Below the pieces are notes generated by a model. That model was not told the origin of the DNA, made no database searches, and saw nothing but the letters and a program-made list of their open reading frames with translations. Made by a program: the position numbers and the translations under genes. A stretch of 11,592 bases of DNA. Source: Bacteriovoracaceae bacterium UBA7695. GTDB taxonomy: Bacteria > Bdellovibrionota > Bacteriovoracia > Bacteriovoracales > Bacteriovoracaceae. The stretch's first letter is position 1. Every line of letters starts with the position of its first letter. The stretch covers positions 7,905-19,496 of the forward strand of contig DLGL01000094.1 of NCBI GenBank assembly GCA_002482685.1. Reading direction: 5' to 3'. This document shows positions 7,806 to 11,592 of the stretch, in pieces.

Positions 7806-9121
7806 TGCTTCAGGAAATTTGTCTCTTTTTACTTAAATTCACTGCTGTTTACTTTCTCTCAATTAATTTCTTGTATGGAACATTGATGCTCCTCTCATGG
7901 TTAAAGGTCAAAAAATACCGTCGTGAAGTAAAAGTTCACTCAAGTCCTGACAAAATACCGGCCGTCTCGTTTATCATTCCAGCCTTCAATGAAGAATCCC
8001 TCATCGTTGAGACACTTCAGACTTATATGTCTCTGCCACAGGATAAGAAAGAAATCATTGTCATTAACGATGGATCTCACGATCAAACGTTCAAACTACT
8101 GCAGACAATGTTTCAGTTAAAGCGGCGGGAGGATTCAAACGGCGCTTTCGAGTCTATCACTCATCCTAATCTACTGGTTCTGGAAGCTGCTCACATGGGC
8201 AAGGCACAGGCCTTAAATTTTGGCATCAGTGAGGCGAAATACGACCTGATCTGTACAATGGACGCAGATACTATTCCGACGGCAAGAGGAGTTGAGGGCT
8301 GCTTGCGGGCCTTCGCTCAAGATCCAAAGCTAGTTGCTAGTGGTGGTGTTATTCAGGTTTTAAATTCTAAGAAATCCGGGTGGCTGACAACTTTTCAGAG
8401 TATAGAATACCTTCGCACCTTTTTGTGTGAGCGTTTAGGCTGGAGTCTTTTAGGATCCACCACACTTATCTCTGGTGCTTTTTGTATGGTAAAAAAAGAG
8501 GCCTGGAAAAAAATTGGTGGCTTCAGAGTGAACTCCATCACTGAAGACCTTGACCTGATTGTCAGATTACGCAAGGCTTACCCGGGTCAAAATCACCGTT
8601 TTAGAATTTTACCCATCACAACCTGCTACACCCAGGTTCCAAAAAGTTTTAAGCATTTAATGGTTCAAAGAATCCGCTGGCAACTAGGCCTAGTTGAAAC
8701 ACTTTCAAAAAATCTTGATCTGTGTTTTCATCCGGCCCATGGCATCCTCGGCATGGTAGCAATCCCCTATTCATGGCTCGTAGAAGTCTTCTCACCCATT
8801 CTTGAAATCACCGCCTTGATTGTCATTCCCTTCGCCCTTTTTCAGGAATGGATTGATTACCGTCATGTCCTTTTTTATCTCATGGCAGGGCTTATCTTTA
8901 ATGTTACAATCACACTTTTTGGAATTTATCTGGATAACAGGTATGTTTCGAGGAACAAAAACTGGTCATGCATTAAGAGCACCTTCCATTCAACCATTCT
9001 GCACTTTGGTTACAAGCAACTCATGTCCTGGTGGCGGCTATTAGCTCTGTTTAAAAGTTTTAAAAAACATCATGAGTGGGGAGATAAACCAAGGCATGAA
9101 ATCAATCATCCGAATTCCTGA
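7805..9121 (+). CDS. membrane-bound processive family 2 glycosyltransferase
   Basis: This 438-residue inner-membrane enzyme of the PgaC/IcaA/YaiP type should polymerise a polysaccharide from a UDP-sugar. The GT2 signatures are complete: VSFIIPAFNEE, then NDGS with D89, HMGKAQALNFG, DAD at 153-155 (metal and UDP binding), ITED with catalytic-base D248, and QRIRW at 288-292, which marks processive synthases. A membrane segment covers about residues 5-33, and further ones lie at about 315-350 and 355-380. It begins with ATG 7805, whose A is the last base of the upstream TAA (TAATG); a GTG at 7793 is in frame but less likely. TAATG coupling ties its expression to the YaiO-like barrel. No deacetylase (PgaB/IcaB) or PgaA-type porin is visible, so the polymer is unknown. 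The last 20 bp overlap the convergent tapT. Confidence 0.9.
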   Translation: MLQEICLFLLKFTAVYFLSINFLYGTLMLLSWLKVKKYRREVKVHSSPDKIPAVSFIIPAFNEESLIVETLQTYMSLPQDKKEIIVINDGSHDQTFKLLQTMFQLKRREDSNGAFESITHPNLLVLEAAHMGKAQALNFGISEAKYDLICTMDADTIPTARGVEGCLRAFAQDPKLVASGGVIQVLNSKKSGWLTTFQSIEYLRTFLCERLGWSLLGSTTLISGAFCMVKKEAWKKIGGFRVNSITEDLDLIVRLRKAYPGQNHRFRILPITTCYTQVPKSFKHLMVQRIRWQLGLVETLSKNLDLCFHPAHGILGMVAIPYSWLVEVFSPILEITALIVIPFALFQEWIDYRHVLFYLMAGLIFNVTITLFGIYLDNRYVSRNKNWSCIKSTFHSTILHFGYKQLMSWWRLLALFKSFKKHHEWGDKPRHEINHPNS

Positions 9122-9833
9122 AAAATAAAAGTCGGGATTGCCATTTTTTAGAAATTTTTCGGTCCGAAGGCAGTGAGAACGGTTTTTTCCTATACCCTTG
9201 ACGAGCAGGATCCTGGGCCAGCTCCATTTGCTGCTGAACAGTTTTTCTGAACACATCCATGAGGTTCTCCTCTCTTCCTTCATTACTCTCCAGTCCCAGC
9301 TGATTGAGGTCAAGCAGCACTTGATGAATAGATTCAACAGTTGATAGGCATCCCGGCATTGGTTGATGCTTAACCTGAAACTCAGAAATCCTTAGAGTAT
9401 TAAAACTCACTCTCTCAAGGCCATGGAGCTTGGTTGTGAGCTTCATCATTTTTTTAGCGCAAGGCCAGGTGCCGTCGATGACAATGAACTGCAGTGGTTT
9501 GTTCCCTAGTTTAACTTTAGATTCTGAATGAGACAGATCGATGGTCTCATCCCCCGGATAAAGAATCACTGTTTTGTAAGAGGGGTCACTGAGAACTTCA
9601 AGAAACCGTGAGTTTTCATCAAAGCCCACATCAACTATGATTTCAGAGTTTTTTAGAATCAGGTGACTAAAGCGTCCGGTCCCAACCTTCTCTTTTTTAA
9701 ACTCCATTGGATGCATCAGAATAATAAAACGTGACCGTGTCTCAAATGGACGCAAATAGGCGCAAACACAGGTCAACAGACGCCTGCGGCAGATAAGACA
9801 TAAATTCAATTTTTGGCCGTTTTCATTATCCAT
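9102..9833 (-). CDS. tapT: DTW-domain tRNA-uridine aminocarboxypropyltransferase (TapT/YfiP)
   Basis: This 243-residue cytoplasmic enzyme belongs to the DTW family; E. coli TapT (YfiP) transfers the 3-amino-3-carboxypropyl group of S-adenosylmethionine to uridine 47 of tRNA (acp3U). The N-terminal metal-type motif is CLICRRRLLTCVC (C12, C15, C22, C24), followed by ILMHPMEFKKEKVGTGR (about 38-54), the defining DxTW motif IDGTWPCAKKMM (D120, T122, W123) and PGCLSTVESIHQVL. The ATG at 9833 is used because it places the Cys motif near the N-terminus as usual; the frame continues to a TTG at 9884 through residues without family likeness. The 5' end faces the AAA_28 gene with 24 bases between start codons, and the 3' end overlaps the glycosyltransferase by 20 bp. 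Confidence 0.88.
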   Translation of the reverse strand: MDNENGQKLNLCLICRRRLLTCVCAYLRPFETRSRFIILMHPMEFKKEKVGTGRFSHLILKNSEIIVDVGFDENSRFLEVLSDPSYKTVILYPGDETIDLSHSESKVKLGNKPLQFIVIDGTWPCAKKMMKLTTKLHGLERVSFNTLRISEFQVKHQPMPGCLSTVESIHQVLLDLNQLGLESNEGREENLMDVFRKTVQQQMELAQDPARQGYRKKPFSLPSDRKISKKWQSRLLFFRNSDD

Positions 9834-9842
9834 AAGTTTTTC

Positions 9843-9848
9843 TATAGT
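9843..9848 (+). promoter_or_regulatory. candidate -10 box for the AAA_28 gene
   Basis: TATAGT matches the -10 consensus at five of six positions and ends nine bases before the ATG at 9858, so the transcript would carry only a two- to three-base leader. No good -35 is seen at 16-18 bases, so support is partial. The box falls inside the short leader of the opposing tapT transcript. Confidence 0.3.
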
Positions 9849-9852
9849 CCGG

Positions 9853-9880
9853 GTTATATGACAAAACTTAAAGCTAGCAA
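9853..9880 (-). promoter_or_regulatory. candidate sigma70-type promoter for tapT
   Basis: On the minus strand TTGCTA (9880-9875) and TATAAC (9858-9853) are separated by 16 bases, matching the consensus at four and five of six positions. Transcription would begin near 9846, giving a leader of about 12 bases before ATG 9833. The -10 box physically covers the first base of the AAA_28 start codon. Confidence 0.45.
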
Positions 9881-10457
9881 ACAACAGATCCGAAAGATTG
9901 CCCTAAGTGGAGGCCCGGGTGGGGGGAAATCCACCGCCGCTGAGCTCTTTAAGCTGGAATATAAGGACTTTATATCCCTGGTCCCAGAGGTTGCAACCCT
10001 GCTTTTCAGAGGTGGCTATCCAAGAGTTGACTCCCCTCTTGTTGTGGAGAGCATTCAGAAATCCATTTTTCATGTTCAGGGTAATATTGAACAAACCTAT
10101 GCCACCCTTTTCCCACACCATACATTATTATGTGACCGAGGCTCTGTTGATGGTGGGGCCTATTGGCCTCAAGGCCCGGATCATTTTTTTGAGACCATGG
10201 GAACAACTCTCCAGAATGAACTGGAACGATACGATGCAGTGATTTTTTTTGAGACTGCTGCAGCAGGTGGTCTGGCAATCGACTTAGGCAATCCTGTCCG
10301 GAATGAAGATCAGCGTAAAGCGATCGAAATTGATCTAAAACTAAAAAATCTTTGGTCCCAGCACCCAAATTTTGTCTATATTAAAAACGAACCCTCATTT
10401 CTCCAAAAAATACTCGGTGGCATCGAAGCCATGAACGAACTCGTTAGAGGGAAATAA
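9858..10457 (+). CDS. AAA_28-type P-loop ATPase or kinase
   Basis: This 199-residue cytoplasmic protein has a near-N-terminal Walker A motif GGPGGGKST (18-26, with K24 and S25) and later LLCDRGSVDGGAYW (C92, D93, R94), the Walker-B/lid-like pattern of the AAA_28 group related to the NadR kinase domain and Ttd14. The middle segment PEVATLLFRGGYP is also characteristic. These proteins bind ATP or GTP and some phosphorylate small nucleotides, but most single-domain members have no assigned substrate. The ATG at 9858 is preferred over an in-frame TTG at 9813, which would put the start inside tapT and add 15 residues before the domain. The Shine-Dalgarno is poor. It converges on yciH with a 12-base gap and no visible terminator. 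The family is clear; the role is open. Confidence 0.82.
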   Translation: MTKLKASKQQIRKIALSGGPGGGKSTAAELFKLEYKDFISLVPEVATLLFRGGYPRVDSPLVVESIQKSIFHVQGNIEQTYATLFPHHTLLCDRGSVDGGAYWPQGPDHFFETMGTTLQNELERYDAVIFFETAAAGGLAIDLGNPVRNEDQRKAIEIDLKLKNLWSQHPNFVYIKNEPSFLQKILGGIEAMNELVRGK

Positions 10458-10469
10458 GCTCTAGGAATT

Positions 10470-10820
10470 TTACCCACCGGCCAGTTTCACTTTAAAACCT
10501 GTCTTTTCCAGAAAGCTTTTAATCTTCTCTCTGTGGTCTCCTTGAATCTCAATCATATTATTTTTATAAGATCCGCCAGTGCCACAAAGTGCTTTAAGCT
10601 TTTTTTCAATTTCTTTAAAGTATGGTTCGTTTGAGGGTAGCTCAAAAACAACAGTGACAGTTTTGCCACCTCGTCCATTTTTTTCAAGGCGAATTTTTAA
10701 CGTATGAGATGAAGGGATGAGATCTTCTTTCTTAGGGCATGCGCAAGGAAACTTTGAACACTTTGGACAGCGTTTTTTGAAATTAGGATCATCGGAAAAT
10801 ACAATTTCGTAGTCAGACAT
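10470..10820 (-). CDS. yciH: SUI1/eIF1-like translation factor YciH
   Basis: This 116-residue cytoplasmic protein is the bacterial counterpart of eIF1/SUI1. The C-terminal domain shows KTVTVVFEL (53-61), a helix EIEKKLKALCGTGG (70-83) and the strongly conserved MIEIQGDHREKI followed by FLEKTGFKV. The N-terminus has a Cys knuckle, CPKCSKFPCAC (C18, C21, C26, C28), common in bacterial members and likely to bind zinc. E. coli YciH discriminates against non-canonical initiation in vitro and has been linked to translational repression under stress. There is no Shine-Dalgarno before the ATG; a sigma70-like promoter directly upstream places the predicted first base on the A of the ATG. Length is normal for the family. 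Confidence 0.93.
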   Translation of the reverse strand: MSDYEIVFSDDPNFKKRCPKCSKFPCACPKKEDLIPSSHTLKIRLEKNGRGGKTVTVVFELPSNEPYFKEIEKKLKALCGTGGSYKNNMIEIQGDHREKIKSFLEKTGFKVKLAGG

Positions 10821-10826
10821 GCTTTT

Positions 10827-10855
10827 AAAATAAGGATGACTCGTCCATGAGTCAA
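10827..10855 (-). promoter_or_regulatory. sigma70-like promoter predicting a leaderless yciH mRNA
   Basis: On the minus strand TTGACT (10855-10850) and TATTTT (10832-10827) are separated by exactly 17 bases, five and four of six matches to consensus. The -10 ends six bases before the yciH ATG, so the usual distance puts +1 at about 10820, the start codon itself. The absence of a ribosome site before yciH agrees with this. Confidence 0.5.
10837..10854. repeat. perfect 6-bp inverted repeat inside the yciH promoter
   Basis: TGACTC (10837-10842) and GAGTCA (10849-10854) are exact reverse complements separated by six bases. The pair spans the promoter spacer and most of the -35 box, so a bound dimer would block RNA polymerase. 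In a transcript reading through from the upstream miniprotein gene it could instead fold as a weak hairpin followed by a T-rich run, a poor terminator. Confidence 0.4.
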
Positions 10856-10882
10856 GAGAAGCTTTAAGCGCCCAGCATCCTG

Positions 10883-10963
10883 CTAGTTAAAGGCAACACT
10901 CGAAATCATCGTGGCCGTTACCGAGAATAGACCGAAAGCTAATAGAAGAATCACTTTTTCCAT
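10883..10963 (-). CDS. 26-residue hydrophobic miniprotein
   Basis: This short frame (ATG 10963 to TAG 10883) encodes 26 residues: MEKV, then an uninterrupted hydrophobic stretch ILLLAFGLFSVTA, then TMISSVAFN. One Lys at position 3 and a core of about 18 apolar or small residues predict a single membrane-spanning helix. It is supported mainly by AAGGAGGGG five to six bases before the ATG, the strongest ribosome site in the window, in an otherwise geneless interval between yciH and rluE. It could be a small membrane protein, a type I toxin-like peptide, or a leader peptide for yciH 62 bases downstream on the same strand. It resembles a signal peptide in composition, but no mature protein follows in frame. 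I recognise no known family, and conservation is untested. The 160 bases upstream to rluE hold no other gene I can see. Confidence 0.5.
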   Translation of the reverse strand: MEKVILLLAFGLFSVTATMISSVAFN

Positions 10964-10966
10964 GGG

Positions 10967-10975
10967 CCCCTCCTT
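10967..10975 (-). promoter_or_regulatory. strong Shine-Dalgarno of the miniprotein
   Basis: AAGGAGGGG on the minus strand matches the anti-Shine-Dalgarno core AAGGAGG completely, with a short G/C spacer to ATG 10963. It decides the start of an otherwise overlooked 26-codon gene. A 4-bp stem (CCTT/AAGG, three-base loop) overlaps its 5' end and is probably too weak to matter. Confidence 0.6.
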
Positions 10976-11076
10976 ATGAAGGTTTCTTCGTCCAGGTCGT
11001 GCTCCATTAAACATTTACTGCTGATAATTCTAAGAAGCTACTCATAATTAATTAAGTTAGAAAATGTAAGTCGTTG

Positions 11077-11082
11077 TATACT
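11077..11082 (+). promoter_or_regulatory. candidate -10 box for rluE
   Basis: TATACT matches the -10 consensus at five of six positions and would give a leader of about 35 bases to the ATG at 11124. The sequence 17 bases upstream (within the AT-rich 11041-11065) is not a recognisable -35, so this is a partial signal only. Confidence 0.3.
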
Positions 11083-11123
11083 GTTTATGACAAGATCTAA
11101 CTTTCTCATTAAGATTAAAACAC

Positions 11124-11592
11124 ATGAACCGCTACATCCTTTTTCATAAACCCTATAACGTTCTCTCTCAGTTTACGCCTGAGGATGGGGCCCGCTCTTT
11201 AGAAGAATTTGGCCTTCCGGCAGAGGTCTACGCTGCTGGACGACTGGATAAGGACTCGGAAGGACTGCTTCTTTTAACTAATGATGGACCTCTGATTGAG
11301 AAGCTTCTCAATCCAAAAAGTGATAAGCCAAAAACTTATTGGGTGCTGGTTGAAAGAGTCCCGACAGAAGAAGAACTAGGACGTATGCGGACAGGATTAA
11401 AAATTGAGGATTATCTTACTAAGCCTTGCAAGGTCCAAATCCTGGATCCACAACCGGAAGTCCCCCCAAGGGATCCTCCCGTTAGATATAGAAAGACTGT
11501 TCAGGATATTTGGATAGAGATCACCATCACGGAAGGCAAAAATCGTCAGATCAGAAAAATGACGGCGGCTATTGGACATCCGACATTAAGGT
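11124..11592 (+). CDS. rluE: 23S rRNA pseudouridine synthase RluE, 5' part
   Basis: The gene starts at ATG 11124 and runs off the right edge after 156 codons. It matches the RsuA/RluB/E/F family and RluE in particular: ILFHKPYNVLSQF at the N-terminus, the catalytic motif AGRLDKDSEGLLLLTNDG with D42, the RluE-like PPRDPPVRYRKTVQ...W segment, and EGKNRQIRKMTAAIGHPTLR at the end of the visible part. E. coli RluE makes pseudouridine at position 2457 of 23S rRNA in the peptidyl-transferase region. There is no separate S4 domain before the catalytic domain, as expected for RluE. The ribosome site is weak. E. coli RluE is little more than 200 residues, so roughly 50 are missing here. Confidence 0.93.
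   Translation, partial: MNRYILFHKPYNVLSQFTPEDGARSLEEFGLPAEVYAAGRLDKDSEGLLLLTNDGPLIEKLLNPKSDKPKTYWVLVERVPTEEELGRMRTGLKIEDYLTKPCKVQILDPQPEVPPRDPPVRYRKTVQDIWIEITITEGKNRQIRKMTAAIGHPTLR

Noticed and set aside
10006..10368. 120-codon open frame antisense inside the AAA_28 gene
   Set aside because: It is fully covered by a recognised P-loop protein; its translation shows no domain or signal.
10832..10837. Reading the 10837-10854 hairpin as a rho-independent terminator
   Set aside because: A 6-bp stem with only three G/C pairs followed by an interrupted T-run is too weak; promoter and operator reading fits better.
11075..11080. TATACA on the minus strand as -10 for the miniprotein gene
   Set aside because: No -35 is found at 16-18 bases and the leader would exceed 100 bases; the true promoter of the miniprotein is unresolved.

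Overview
The window reads as a compact chromosomal segment of a Gram-negative bacterium of moderate G+C content. It has Sec signal peptides, a lipobox, an outer-membrane beta-barrel ending in Phe, and several proteins with clear proteobacterial relatives (SrkA, RluE, YciH, TapT, Maf, YaiO). Dense packing, many lineage-specific exported proteins and a PilZ protein with a long unassigned N-terminus would fit a predatory Bdellovibrionota/Bacteriovoracales bacterium. That placement is inference, since no rRNA or other marker is present. I see no mobile element, CRISPR array, tRNA or rRNA.

Layout, left to right. (1) The C-terminus of a Maf nucleotide pyrophosphatase (1-183) overlaps by ATGA a PhoD-like metallophosphatase lipoprotein (180-1532). 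(2) Convergent to it, with overlapping 3' ends, is a 952-residue exported protein of unknown function (4370-1512, minus) with a Cys-rich head and a Gly/Ser/Ala-rich tail. (3) An upstream region shared with it carries a perfect 12-bp palindrome and leads to the stress-response kinase gene srkA (4543-5577). (4) A small secreted helical protein (5666-6133) shares a TTAA with the stop codon of a convergent PilZ-domain gene (6951-6130, minus). (5) Divergent from the PilZ gene is a two-gene unit: a YaiO-like outer-membrane barrel (7038-7805) and a processive family 2 glycosyltransferase (7805-9121), coupled by TAATG. (6) A group concerned with translation and RNA modification follows: tapT (9833-9102, minus; DTW-domain tRNA acp3U transferase), a divergent AAA_28 P-loop nucleotide-binding gene (9858-10457), yciH/SUI1 (10820-10470, minus) and the start of rluE (11124 to the window edge).

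The most unusual points are: an untracked 26-codon hydrophobic miniprotein gene (10963-10883, minus) behind a near-perfect Shine-Dalgarno; a sigma70-like promoter predicting a leaderless yciH mRNA, with a 6-bp inverted repeat built into it; the PilZ / YaiO / glycosyltransferase cluster, which looks like a minimal c-di-GMP-linked polysaccharide module; intertwined divergent promoters between tapT and the AAA_28 gene; and three convergent gene pairs that overlap at their stop codons. Five start codons (5666, 6951, 7038, 9833, 9858) were moved inward from the longest open frame because the upstream extensions begin with GTG or TTG and lack family or signal-peptide support. The glycosyltransferase start (7805) was moved for the same reason.
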